From the NCBI GenBank assembly GCA_002762795.1, contig PCYA01000012.1:121934-165315 (forward strand): DNA of 43,382 nucleotides. Reading direction: 5' to 3'. The notes under the pieces are model-generated. The model did no database searches and was not told where the DNA came from. It saw nothing but the letters and a program-made list of their open reading frames with translations. This DNA is from Candidatus Woesearchaeota archaeon CG10_big_fil_rev_8_21_14_0_10_37_12 (lineage in GTDB: Archaea > Nanobdellota > Nanobdellia > Woesearchaeales > ARS49). Numbering within the stretch: position 1 is the stretch's first letter; every line of letters begins with the position of its first letter. The translations under genes and the position numbers were made by a program. Shown piece after piece: positions 6,372 to 14,356 of the stretch.

Positions 6372-7478
6372 TCACGTCAACGTTACTTGTTTTCCGTCTT
6401 TAATCGTACGAACAACTGCGCCGCTTTTGACAATACCATCAGAGCCAACAGTCAATGGACCAAGAGCTCCGGGAAAATCCTTAATTTGCTTTAACTGCGC
6501 AGCAACCTGTTCAGTTGTAGGAATTGTTTTACCATCTCCTGCATCTTCAAACGCCTGCACAAGCAAATTAAACACGTCATACGCATTACCAGATGCAAAC
6601 ATAGAATCGTCGCCAAACTTTGTCTTGTACTTACTGACAAATGTTTCAGAAGGATCAGCAGCATTCACATACCAATATCCCTCAAACTGCTCAGCCTTAT
6701 CAGACAATTCAAACGCTTCAATGCTTGTCAACTCTTCTTTAATTCCCAACTCCTTCATCTGCTTATGCAAATTATCAATCTCAGGAGAGAACGCCAACAA
6801 CATGTACATATCTGGCTTAGCCTTTTTTGCCTTGATGATTATTGTTCGGAAATCAGTCGTACCAAACTCAAACGTCTCATCAAAGACAACATCAACAGAA
6901 GTTCCCGTTGTAGCTTCTTTTACTGCATCCATAATAGCCACTTCACCTTGTTGTTGCACACCAAGAATAGCTAATTTCTTAACGCCACGCTTTTCTGCCT
7001 CATTTACCCAAGCCTTAGCTTCCTCTTCAGGAGAAGTCCAATGAATAAAACTATTCTTATTCAGAGTTGCAATATTCGCATCAGAAGCAATACCAAAATG
7101 CACAACATTATTCGCGCTCGCAATAGGCGCAGCAGCATTACCAGTACCAGAAGAAATACTTGTCACAACCTGCACACCATCAATACTAATTAATTTATTG
7201 ACAGCAGTAGTTGTTGTCTTAGGATCAAGTTTATCATCCTCAAAAATAAGCTCATAATTATACTTTGTACTCTTTGCTTTGGTTTCTTCCAGCGCCATAG
7301 ACATTCCATTTTTATTTGCAATACCAATAAATGCTGTATCTCCAGTCAATGGAATGGATGCTCCAATCTTTATCGTTTGTTTTGTCACTTCTGTAGCAAC
7401 TTTGTCAGCAGGATTCCCGCCGTTACAAGCTGCCAAAACAAACAAACTTAAGATAGCTAACACTAATATTTTTTTCAT
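6372..7478 (-). CDS. LivK-like substrate-binding lipoprotein
   Basis: This 368-residue type 1 periplasmic binding protein begins MKKILVLAILSLFVLAAC, a signal peptide with a lipobox (LAAC). It should be a membrane-anchored extracellular binding protein of the Leu/Ile/Val-amide family (IKIGASIPLTGD...; FEDDKLDPKTT; AYDVFNLLVQAF). The ligand cannot be read from the sequence. It lacks the two-cysteine pair seen in the neighbouring paralogue (EDDKC...GPLC). It is the second gene of a tandem pair: GGAGGAATAA at the end of the upstream gene supplies its ribosome-binding site. The two signal peptides differ at one position up to the lipobox cysteine, indicating local duplication. No Liv permease or ATPase is present in the window. 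Confidence 0.8.
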   Translation of the reverse strand: MKKILVLAILSLFVLAACNGGNPADKVATEVTKQTIKIGASIPLTGDTAFIGIANKNGMSMALEETKAKSTKYNYELIFEDDKLDPKTTTTAVNKLISIDGVQVVTSISSGTGNAAAPIASANNVVHFGIASDANIATLNKNSFIHWTSPEEEAKAWVNEAEKRGVKKLAILGVQQQGEVAIMDAVKEATTGTSVDVVFDETFEFGTTDFRTIIIKAKKAKPDMYMLLAFSPEIDNLHKQMKELGIKEELTSIEAFELSDKAEQFEGYWYVNAADPSETFVSKYKTKFGDDSMFASGNAYDVFNLLVQAFEDAGDGKTIPTTEQVAAQLKQIKDFPGALGPLTVGSDGIVKSGAVVRTIKDGKQVTLT

Positions 7479-7480
7479 TT

Positions 7481-8593
7481 TTATTCCTCCGCAAGAACCC
7501 AGTGACCGTCTTTTGCAACTTTCACATCATAATTTGCAGACTTCAAATCACCAATTTCATCAAACTCAATAACAGAAGATGAAACACCGGCAAATTTTGT
7601 ACGCGCAAGTGCATTTCTAACAGCTGTTTTGTCAGTACCAACATCCTTCATAACCTGCACAAACAAGTTAACAGCATCATAGCCAAGAGGAGTAAGCGTA
7701 TTAATTGTGCCATCAGGAACTTCCTGCTTTAGTTTTTGAACAAATTCTTCAGGACTGTTGAATCGCCCAGCAATGAACATCACACCTTCAGTTTCCTTTT
7801 TTCCAAAGAACTCTTCAGCTTCAAAAGCATCACCGCCAATAATTGGAAGATCAATGCCAAGCTCTCTGACCTGCTTTACAAAAACCAACCCAACAGCAGG
7901 ATACATAGGCGCAACAATAATTTCAGCACCAGAAGCCTTTAGTTTTGTCACAACAGTTCTCGCATCAGATTCTTCCTGAGCTAAACTTTCATCAAAAACA
8001 ATTGTTCCACCAAGCTCTTCAAAACGAGCTTTGAATGTATCATGGATGCCCTGACCCCAATCATTCTTCACATACACAATAGCTACTTTTTTCTTTTGCA
8101 TATTGTTTATCACATACTCTGCCAAGAACTTACCTGCAAAAGAATCAGAAGGATAAATACGGAACAAATAATCACCCAAACTTGTCAAATGAGGAGCAGA
8201 CCCGTAAAAAATTGTAGGAACACCATTCTGCTGTGCAATAGGCAAGCCCGGACCAGCAGCAGACGAACAAAGCGGACCAATCAACGCATCAACATTATCA
8301 GCAGTTACAAGTTTTGTAACAGTTGTAACACCATCTCTTGAACATTTATCATCCTCATAAATAATCTGCAATGGTCTGCCATTAATTCCACCAGCAGCAT
8401 TCACTTCCTTAACAGCCAACTTTATGCCCGAAACAACACCTGCACCAATACTTGCTGCTTCACCACTTAACGGCAAAGAAACGCCGATTTTAACTGGATT
8501 GTCTTCAGTAAGTTTTGTACTTGTCGTATCAGCCTGCCCGCAAGCAATTAATACAAACAAACTCAATATTGCTAACACTAATATTTTTTTCAT
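7481..8593 (-). CDS. LivK-like substrate-binding lipoprotein
   Basis: This 370-residue lipoprotein (signal MKKILVLAILSLFVLIAC) has a full LivK-type fold: VKIGVSLPLSGEAASIGAG, IIYEDDKCSRDGVTT, ALIGPLCSSAAG, NDWGQGIHDTF and GYDAVNLFVQ. The two cysteines after DDK and GPL are a family-typical disulphide. It is the first protein-sized gene of the tandem pair. A 29-codon ORF with a strong ribosome-binding site precedes it and overlaps its start (ATGA). A 128-nt structured leader for the AbrB-PhoU gene is transcribed away on the other strand, so the two are divergently arranged. Confidence 0.85.
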   Translation of the reverse strand: MKKILVLAILSLFVLIACGQADTTSTKLTEDNPVKIGVSLPLSGEAASIGAGVVSGIKLAVKEVNAAGGINGRPLQIIYEDDKCSRDGVTTVTKLVTADNVDALIGPLCSSAAGPGLPIAQQNGVPTIFYGSAPHLTSLGDYLFRIYPSDSFAGKFLAEYVINNMQKKKVAIVYVKNDWGQGIHDTFKARFEELGGTIVFDESLAQEESDARTVVTKLKASGAEIIVAPMYPAVGLVFVKQVRELGIDLPIIGGDAFEAEEFFGKKETEGVMFIAGRFNSPEEFVQKLKQEVPDGTINTLTPLGYDAVNLFVQVMKDVGTDKTAVRNALARTKFAGVSSSVIEFDEIGDLKSANYDVKVAKDGHWVLAEE

Positions 8594-8679
8594 TTTTCAG
8601 AACCTCCCAAATCAAGAATTACCTTGCCTTCCGGCAAATAGGTAATTGTTCTTTTTGCAATCACTAAATGTCTTAACAT
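8590..8679 (-). CDS. 29-residue leader ORF coupled to the lipoprotein gene
   Basis: The ORF starts at an ATG with GGAGGG 5 nt before it and ends in an ATGA overlap with the lipoprotein start. Its tail (GGAGGTTC) contains the ribosome-binding site of that gene. The peptide (MLRHLVIAKRTITYLPEGKV then ILDLGGSEK) weakly resembles an AbrB-like domain with the middle missing, compared with the 50-codon ORF at 3519-3671, which has the same position and the same GGAGGTTC ending. It may be a translational-coupling leader or a shrunken regulator. Confidence 0.5.
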   Translation of the reverse strand: MLRHLVIAKRTITYLPEGKVILDLGGSEK

Positions 8680-8735
8680 TGTAACCCTCCAATGGTGAAA
8701 ATTAAGAAACAACGGTACATATAACTTTCAGCAAT

Positions 8736-8782
8736 ATTTTATATGCAGTATATATTTAACCGAAAAGTTTATATATTTTAAA
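8736..8782. promoter_or_regulatory. divergent promoter region
   Basis: Several TATA-like boxes lie here. GTATATATTTAA (8748-8759) and TTTATATATTTTAAA (8768-8782) could serve the plus-strand AbrB-PhoU leader, and the minus-strand reading of 8736-8760 (TTAAATATATAC, CATATAAAATATT) could serve the lipoprotein operon. The choice between the two plus-strand boxes decides whether the first stem of the leader is transcribed. Confidence 0.45.
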
Positions 8783-8783
8783 G

Positions 8784-8911
8784 GCACTTCTTTACAGAGG
8801 GGAAGCACTCCTTGCGCTAAAGTAGTTAAGCAATACCCCTCTGTATAACTCCCCATTGACCAAAAGAGTAGAAAGCGCAAAAAAATCAGGGCTTTCCAGT
8901 TTTAGAAGTGC
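8784..8911 (+). ncRNA. multi-branched structured leader (aptamer-like)
   Basis: A closing stem GCACTTCT/AGAAGTGC (8784-8791 with 8904-8911, 8 bp) encloses a long hairpin ACAGAGGGG/CCCCTCTGT (8794-8802 with 8836-8844, 9 bp) extended by TTGC/GCAA (8812-8815 with 8830-8833), a weak ACTC/GAGT stem (8848-8851 with 8866-8869), and GAAAGC/GCTTTC (8871-8876 with 8891-8896). It thus resembles a three- or four-way junction. It is followed by a hairpin ending just before the start codon of the AbrB-PhoU gene. I recognise no known riboswitch class. A free-standing RNA is the alternative. Confidence 0.55.
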
Positions 8912-8921
8912 AGGTGAGTTT

Positions 8922-8977
8922 TAAAGAGAGTGCTGCTCTAAACCGGTCAAGCCAGATGGGTTACTCTCATCTCTTTA
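8922..8977 (+). promoter_or_regulatory. hairpin next to the start codon (possible expression platform)
   Basis: TAAAGAG (8922-8928) pairs with CTCTTTA (8971-8977), with further AGT/ACT and AACC/GGTT (8941-8944 with 8959-8962) pairs inside. The stem ends 2 nt before the ATG at 8980. Together with the junction structure upstream it has the layout of a ligand- or protein-responsive leader. Confidence 0.4.
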
Positions 8978-8979
8978 CA

Positions 8980-9885
8980 ATGAAAAGAAGAATAATCAAA
9001 CTCGGAAGCAGCACACAAGTTATCAGTTTGCCAAAAAAATGGACAAACCACTACGGGCTAAGCGCAGGCAATGAACTGGATGTAGAAGAAAAAGGCAAAC
9101 AACTAACAATAACAACAGAAAAAGATACAGACTTAGAAAAAAGAACAATAGACCTTACAAACTTACACCCATTGATAAACTTTGGGTTATTGGCTTTGTA
9201 TATTGGGGGATTAGACGAGCTGGAAATAACCTCGCAAAATCCAGAGCATATTAGTAAACTACCCAAAAAACCAATCAACCAATTTATCGGCTATGAAATA
9301 ATAGAACAAACAAAAAACAGAGCATTAGTAAAAGATGTAACAGGTATTAAAGAACTTGAACTTAACAATATTTTGCGACGAGTTTTCTTATTAGTAATAT
9401 CATCAAGCGAAGAATTAATCAAATCAATCAAAGCCAAAGAAAAAGACTATTCACATATCGCAGCAATAGATCTAAACGTAAACAGATTCGCATTCTTAAG
9501 TTTGCGGTTACTCAATAAACGCGGAGCAGACGATTATAAACACACACCAGTCATGTATCACTTAGTCAGCCAACTCGAATCAATCGGAGATGATTATGAT
9601 GACCTAACAGAATACTTGACAAATAAAAAAATTGTTCCAGACGGAATTGCTCTCGTGTTTTTAGAAAAAGTCGACCACTTATTGCGCGACTACTATTCAA
9701 TATTCTTTAAATTTGACCTAGACAAAGCAACTAAAATAGACGCAAAATACAGAAAAATGCTCAAAGACTTTGAATTTTCAATAAGCAGAGCAAAACCAAA
9801 CCAACTGCGCGTATTAGTATTTGCAGAACAAATAGCAAACAAAATAGGAGATATGCTGAGACATCAATTGGTAATTAGTTTGTAA
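8980..9885 (+). CDS. AbrB-PhoU family regulator (copy 2)
   Basis: This 301-residue protein starts at ATG 8980 (MKRRIIKLGSSTQVISLPKKW), where alignment with the paralogue at 188-1087 begins. An in-frame GTG at 8908 and ATG at 8956 would add 24 or 8 residues with no similarity. Residues 1 to about 45 are the AbrB DNA-binding domain, and the rest is helical and PhoU-like. Its unusually long structured leader suggests post-transcriptional control. Like copy 1 it is convergent with a large membrane-anchored kinase-like gene. Confidence 0.8.
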   Translation: MKRRIIKLGSSTQVISLPKKWTNHYGLSAGNELDVEEKGKQLTITTEKDTDLEKRTIDLTNLHPLINFGLLALYIGGLDELEITSQNPEHISKLPKKPINQFIGYEIIEQTKNRALVKDVTGIKELELNNILRRVFLLVISSSEELIKSIKAKEKDYSHIAAIDLNVNRFAFLSLRLLNKRGADDYKHTPVMYHLVSQLESIGDDYDDLTEYLTNKKIVPDGIALVFLEKVDHLLRDYYSIFFKFDLDKATKIDAKYRKMLKDFEFSISRAKPNQLRVLVFAEQIANKIGDMLRHQLVISL

Positions 9886-9939
9886 CTAGTGGTAAAGAGT
9901 AAAGGGTTTAGAGTATAGAGTTAAGAGTTCAGAGAAAAA

Positions 9940-12021
9940 TTAATCAGAAGGTTTTGCTGCTTTGTTTAAGTCACCAATAATCGTGCTATAACCACCAGGA
10001 GCAATTTCAGTACTAATTTGTTTTGCACGAAGTTCTGCCTCTAATTTTTCATGATGTGCGTCTTCCACAGCTCTTATTTCTGCTTTAATTCTCCTTCTTC
10101 TTGTTTCCACAAAAGCAGAGTCACGTTCTCCAAGCCAAACAAAACTATCTATGTATCCACCACTAATGGCGTCTCTAATTCTCCAATTAACATCATCTTT
10201 GATATCTTTCCAAGCAGCACTTTTTTTAGCGTAAATAACTGGATACACAGACTCATAATCTAAATATGCAGCACATGCAGTGTCTTTGTCTTCAAAATGT
10301 CTAACCAATTCCTGTAGTTCCTTAACCTCTATAGCATCAGTAGTGTTGCTTCCGTATTTATTTGACCTATACAATTCAACAATACGCAATCGGTTATTGA
10401 ACTCTTTATAATATTCAGTTTTAACTACTTCATCTTGTAAATTAGCCACTTTTTTCTGATACCACACCAAACCACCAGTAGCCCCCGCAACTAAAGTTGT
10501 TGCTAACGCACCAAGACCAACTTTCTTTGCTAAATTCCAACGAGACCTCCTTCTATAATCAGACAAGAGTTCTTTTAATTTCCCTTCAGCAAGCACAGGA
10601 AAATCAGGCTTTAAAACACTAAAACTACGACCTTCAGGATGATATGCTGCAAACGTTTCACGCATTTGATCATCATCCAATCGACCTTCAAACAAAGTAT
10701 CAAGATGACTATCCACTGCACCTGAAAGATCTTTTCCCTGACGAGCTAATTCTTTTCTAAACAAAGTATAGAAATACTTGCTCAGCAAAATAGACTCGCC
10801 TTGCTTTGTTATTGTCGGAGAACTTGCCCACGCTTTATATCTTCCAGCCCACAACAAATATTGCTCAGCTTTCAACGAGGCAAAATGATTACGCATTTCA
10901 ACTTCATTGAATTCACAATCAATACGAGACATTAAACCAGAAATATCATCTAATAATTGCGATTCAACTGAACGGCCACTGCTAAGCAGAAGAGCAGCTC
11001 CATCATGATCATACAAACCAGATTTTACCAAGCGCTGAACTGTTGTAGCCTCAGCAAAATCTGAACACGCCCACTCAAAATCAACATGAGTGTACGTATG
11101 ATTTACAGATGAACCAAGCAATCTTGCTACAGTTTCATCATAAGTTGTTTTACCAACCATCGTATTTGTCGGCAAACCATCGCCCTGACTAAAAGATTGC
11201 TCACCGTTCAAACCAAGAACATCTGCTATCTCTTTTGCAACAGAAGAACTGCCGTTTCTCGCAAACACTTTTTCTGCAAGCAACGCATCATGATCTCTAG
11301 ACAAAAAGGTTCTTCTCCACTTTCTGCCTTGTTTAGATGCTAAAAATTGCTTTGCATAAAATGCAGACGCAACATCAAATAAAGCAGTTGCACGTAAATG
11401 TTTATATTTTTCATCAACAGAAGCGTCAGCAAATACTTCATGTAAATCAATTGTATTAATAAATTGGTTTGCAATCAAGTTTTTCTTATCGTACACAGGA
11501 GTAACAGGGCGGAACTTATCAAGAATATTGATTAGTTCAGGGTCAGAAGCAGTATCGTGCATATATGCAGTTAACTCGCTCATAAACTGTTGGCCAGAAG
11601 CAGCTTTTTGACGGCGTTCATCATCTTCAAAAAACCTATAAAATGTTTTAAGTGTCTTATTACCTAATGATTTGTATGCGACAACCAAAAAACCTCTGTC
11701 CCAAATAGCAGCGCCACTTACTTTGTCAGGATTAACCTCAGAGAAAGCAGGTGCAGTGTTAAACTCTGCTAAGTCTGCTAAAGAAATTCCTGAAAGCTTG
11801 CCATCTTTAACATCTCTTCTGAGTGCTTGTAATGATGCTTCATTAATAACGCCTCTTGAACTTCCAGGCAAAACTTCCAAAACGTGCCTTGCAGATACTA
11901 TTTCTTGATCAGTAGAAAATTGTCCTTTGAGAATTGCTTGATCTTCTTCAAAGCGTTGCCTAAGTACAGCTGGATCTGCAGCCAGAATTTCGTCCAATTT
12001 AGCATCTATTGATAGCACCAT
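9940..12021 (-). CDS. membrane-anchored protein with APH/choline-kinase-like fold (copy 2)
   Basis: This is a 693-residue protein from the ATG at 12021, preferred because a TATA box (TTATATACTT, minus strand, about 12048-12058) lies about 31 nt upstream. It has FSQGDGLPTN (D281, N286) and THVDFEWA (D314) at the right order and spacing for the catalytic loop and metal-binding aspartate of APH-fold phosphotransferases, with Gln replacing the usual His. A single membrane helix (about 499-520) follows, then about 170 charged, helical residues. The C-terminal region is shorter than in copy 1 and not recognised. Overall similarity to copy 1 is low, but the architecture and convergent position are the same. 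Confidence 0.6.
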   Translation of the reverse strand: MVLSIDAKLDEILAADPAVLRQRFEEDQAILKGQFSTDQEIVSARHVLEVLPGSSRGVINEASLQALRRDVKDGKLSGISLADLAEFNTAPAFSEVNPDKVSGAAIWDRGFLVVAYKSLGNKTLKTFYRFFEDDERRQKAASGQQFMSELTAYMHDTASDPELINILDKFRPVTPVYDKKNLIANQFINTIDLHEVFADASVDEKYKHLRATALFDVASAFYAKQFLASKQGRKWRRTFLSRDHDALLAEKVFARNGSSSVAKEIADVLGLNGEQSFSQGDGLPTNTMVGKTTYDETVARLLGSSVNHTYTHVDFEWACSDFAEATTVQRLVKSGLYDHDGAALLLSSGRSVESQLLDDISGLMSRIDCEFNEVEMRNHFASLKAEQYLLWAGRYKAWASSPTITKQGESILLSKYFYTLFRKELARQGKDLSGAVDSHLDTLFEGRLDDDQMRETFAAYHPEGRSFSVLKPDFPVLAEGKLKELLSDYRRRSRWNLAKKVGLGALATTLVAGATGGLVWYQKKVANLQDEVVKTEYYKEFNNRLRIVELYRSNKYGSNTTDAIEVKELQELVRHFEDKDTACAAYLDYESVYPVIYAKKSAAWKDIKDDVNWRIRDAISGGYIDSFVWLGERDSAFVETRRRRIKAEIRAVEDAHHEKLEAELRAKQISTEIAPGGYSTIIGDLNKAAKPSD

Positions 12022-12084
12022 TTTTACTACTAGAAAATGACAATTAAAGTATATAAGGCTTTCGGTTGGCGGCAAGGAATCGAA

Positions 12085-12117
12085 AAATATTTAAACAACT
12101 GTTCATCTTATTGAACA
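12085..12117 (+). promoter_or_regulatory. promoter and operator dyad of the MNT-HEPN pair
   Basis: AAATATTTAAAC (12085-12096) is a TATA box about 28 nt before the ATG at 12119, so the mRNA is leaderless. A perfect dyad, TGTTCA-6 nt-TGAACA (12100-12117), lies between the TATA box and the start and would block initiation when bound. The first gene has an N-terminal helix-turn-helix, so autorepression is plausible. Confidence 0.55.
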
Positions 12118-12118
12118 T

Positions 12119-12646
12119 ATGTTTAAAGAATTAAACGATTTGTCTGTTTTCATCAATGAACCAGACAGAGAACTATCCATAAGAGAATATGCAAGATTGC
12201 GAAGGATATCGCCTGCAACAGCATTAATGAGACTGCACATTTTTGAAACTCAAGGATTACTGGTTTCAAAAACACTACGAAACAACAAACTTTACTCTGC
12301 AAATGAACAAAGTCAAAAGTACAAACTAACAAAAAAATACTACAGTATTCTTAGCATAATCAACACAGAACTACTCCAACATTTAATAGACTCGTTCAGA
12401 GAACCGCTTGCAATATATCTTTTTGGCTCTTATGCAAAAGCAGAAAACAGACCAAACAGCGATATAGACATATTCATATTAACAAGAACAAAAACAACTA
12501 TTGACATTTCACAATTTGAAAAAAACATCAACGCAAAAATACAACTTTTCGTGTACACAGAAGAAGAACTCAAAAAAGCTAATAAGCATTTACTTAATAA
12601 TATTATAAACGGAATAAAACTTTATGGATTCTGGGAGGCATTCTAA
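12119..12646 (+). CDS. mntA: MNT-type nucleotidyltransferase with N-terminal helix-turn-helix (antitoxin)
   Basis: Residues 1 to about 75 form a winged helix-turn-helix (IREYARLRRISPATALMRLHIFE). From about residue 95 there is a minimal nucleotidyltransferase domain with GSYAKAENRPNSDIDIFIL, containing the GSxxxGxxxxxSDxD-type signature with both catalytic aspartates. In MNT-HEPN toxin-antitoxin pairs the MNT protein AMPylates and silences the HEPN RNase. The stop codon overlaps the HEPN start (TAATG). Confidence 0.8.
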   Translation: MFKELNDLSVFINEPDRELSIREYARLRRISPATALMRLHIFETQGLLVSKTLRNNKLYSANEQSQKYKLTKKYYSILSIINTELLQHLIDSFREPLAIYLFGSYAKAENRPNSDIDIFILTRTKTTIDISQFEKNINAKIQLFVYTEEELKKANKHLLNNIINGIKLYGFWEAF

Positions 12647-13065
12647 TGTTTGAGAACTTTATCAAAACAGGGAAAGTAAGAAAATCAGAAGCTGATAAAG
12701 CTTTAGCTAAATCACTCATTGAAATGTCTCAAATTCATCTTGACTTTGCCTCATCCATACAAATAACTGAAAAAAACGCATCCCCTTTGCTAGTAAATTA
12801 TTATGAATCACTACGAGAAATCTGCGAAGCAATATGCTCCTTGCAAGGTTATAAAGTGTACTCGCATGAAGCATTTACTGCATACTTAAACGAGCAATTG
12901 AAAGAAGAACGATTAGCAGAAAAATTTGACAGATTAAGAAAATTAAGAAACGGAATAAATTACTACGGCAAACAAGTAAGCAAAGAAGAAACACAAACAT
13001 CAGCAGAAGAAATAAAACAAATAATAAAAGAACTCAAAGAAAAATATCTGAAAAATTTATTCTAG
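12646..13065 (+). CDS. HEPN-domain protein (toxin partner)
   Basis: This is a 139-residue all-helical protein downstream of MNT. The conserved HEPN C-terminal region is visible as FDRLRKLRNGINYYGKQV. The usual RNase motif is R-x4-6-H; here the Arg-Asn is present but an Asn (GIN) stands where His is expected, so RNase activity is doubtful or relies on the variant motif. Its 3' end overlaps the convergent lipoprotein gene by 9 nt. Confidence 0.7.
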   Translation: MFENFIKTGKVRKSEADKALAKSLIEMSQIHLDFASSIQITEKNASPLLVNYYESLREICEAICSLQGYKVYSHEAFTAYLNEQLKEERLAEKFDRLRKLRNGINYYGKQVSKEETQTSAEEIKQIIKELKEKYLKNLF

Positions 13066-14115
13066 AACTACAAACTCTCCATTCTTCACAGTCTTCAAAA
13101 ATAATTCCCGATCAACATCTCCATTCTCATCAAAGGAAAATGTGCCAGAAACGCCACGGTAGTCTTTTGTTTTGTAAAGCTCACTCTTTATACAGCCAGT
13201 ATCCTCGCCGCAAATACCTACCATTTTGTCTATCAACACTAATGAATCGTACGCGTTGACAATCAAAAAAGTATCAGCATCATTGCCATGCTTTTCATTA
13301 AAACGAACCTGAAATTCTTTTGCAGATTCCATTCCCTTGTCGAATGGCGATGTATAAATAATTCCTTCAGCTGCTTCACCAGCAATATCAAGAAACGTCT
13401 GATCCTCCATGCCAACAGTGCTCAATAATTGCGCTTTAACTCCTTGCTCCCTCATCAGTTTTACAATACGACCAATATCCTCTGCAAAACCAGTAATGTA
13501 CACTGCATCAGGAGCTGTAGCTTTAATTTTTGCAATATGCGTTCTTACATCCTGTTCGTCTTTCTCGTACGCTTCGTAAACAAGAATTTCTCCTTTGAAC
13601 AACTCTTTGAACACATCAGTATACGTTAAACCTGATTCCTGATTTACTGGCATTAATGCAACAGTCCAATTATTCACCTCAACAAGTTCTGCAATCTTTC
13701 TTCCATGAATTTTACCTGTCTCACGAACTCTGAAAACATAATCGCCCGCTTCAGTAACCTTTTCAGCAGAAGAAGTTGGACCAAGAATAATAACTTTCTG
13801 CTCATTTGCCAACGGAGCAACTGTTAATAGATTACTCGATAATACAGGACCTACTATGATTTTGACATCATCCAACTCTGTCAATTTTTTGAATGCAGTT
13901 AATGCTCCCTTTGGATCACTTCGCGAATCTTCAATGATTATTTCTATGTGACTGGAATCTTCCAACGCTAAGTTATATCCGTTCAACAAATTTTCCCCAG
14001 CATACGACTGCCCACCTGTTAACGGAAGAATAATACCAACTTTAACCTTCTCTGAGCTTGTCGCACAACTTGCGAGCAAGAAAGCTAACACTACTATGAA
14101 TATTATTTTTTTCAT
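13057..14115 (-). CDS. LivK-like substrate-binding lipoprotein
   Basis: From the ATG at 14115 this is a 352-residue lipoprotein (MKKIIFIVVLAFLLASC lipobox) with the type 1 binding-protein fold (VGIILPLTGGQSYAG, IIVGPVLSSN, AYDSLVLIDKM). The reading frame is open upstream to another ATG at 14286 that has GGTGG 7 nt before it, but the added 57 codons are the two palindromic repeats, so the signal-peptide start is used here. The ATG at 14115 has no ribosome-binding site of its own. It is divergent from the TrmB-family gene at 14357-15094, which may control it. Confidence 0.8.
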   Translation of the reverse strand: MKKIIFIVVLAFLLASCATSSEKVKVGIILPLTGGQSYAGENLLNGYNLALEDSSHIEIIIEDSRSDPKGALTAFKKLTELDDVKIIVGPVLSSNLLTVAPLANEQKVIILGPTSSAEKVTEAGDYVFRVRETGKIHGRKIAELVEVNNWTVALMPVNQESGLTYTDVFKELFKGEILVYEAYEKDEQDVRTHIAKIKATAPDAVYITGFAEDIGRIVKLMREQGVKAQLLSTVGMEDQTFLDIAGEAAEGIIYTSPFDKGMESAKEFQVRFNEKHGNDADTFLIVNAYDSLVLIDKMVGICGEDTGCIKSELYKTKDYRGVSGTFSFDENGDVDRELFLKTVKNGEFVVLE

Positions 14116-14119
14116 GCTA

Positions 14120-14181
14120 AAAAATTTCGCCAGGAATTTTTTAGTGGGGTTTGACACCCCACCATTCATGGCGAAATTTTT
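14120..14181. repeat. palindromic repeat I in the lipoprotein leader
   Basis: AAAAATTTCGCCA (14120-14132) pairs with TGGCGAAATTTTT (14169-14181), 13 bp, and encloses GTGGGGT-TTGAC-ACCCCAC (14144-14162). It ends 4 nt from the lipoprotein start codon. Confidence 0.7.
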
Positions 14182-14189
14182 GGCATCCT

Positions 14190-14284
14190 GAAAATTCTGC
14201 ATATGTGCGAGCCTCAAACCTCGCCCTAACAGGACGCTCGCTTTGCTCGCTTGGGGTTTGATGTGAGGCTCGCGCAGAATTTTC
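14190..14284. repeat. palindromic repeat II in the lipoprotein leader
   Basis: GAAAATTCTGC/GCAGAATTTTC (14190-14200 with 14274-14284) and GCGAGCCTCA/TGAGGCTCGC (14207-14216 with 14264-14273) form an almost continuous stem of over 20 bp. The GC-rich loop contains direct GCTCGC copies. With repeat I it resembles a REP/MITE-like composite element placed between an ATG with ribosome-binding site (14286) and the coding region. Confidence 0.7.
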
Positions 14285-14320
14285 ATGATTTTACCACCAA
14301 AAAAATAAAAGATTAGAGAA

Positions 14321-14356
14321 ATATTTAAATACTTGCCGTCAAAAATTTACGACAAG
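14321..14356. promoter_or_regulatory. shared TATA box and candidate operator of the TrmB-like gene
   Basis: ATTTAAAT (14323-14330) is a symmetrical TATA box about 30 nt before the TrmB start at 14357, and can serve the minus-strand lipoprotein as well. CTTGCCGT and ACGACAAG (14332-14339 and 14349-14356) form an inverted repeat with one mismatched pair across a 9-nt spacer, ending at the ATG. This is a reasonable site for autorepression. Confidence 0.4.

Noticed and set aside
8784-8911. Known riboswitch or ribozyme (hammerhead, RNase P, SRP RNA)
   Set aside because: The hammerhead core CUGANGA is absent, and the conserved blocks of RNase P and SRP RNA are not seen. The structure fits no class I know.
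14116-14286. Possible 57-residue N-terminal extension of the lipoprotein at 13057-14115
   Set aside because: It would place the signal peptide internally and consists of two palindromic repeats. The signal peptide and lipobox start at 14115.
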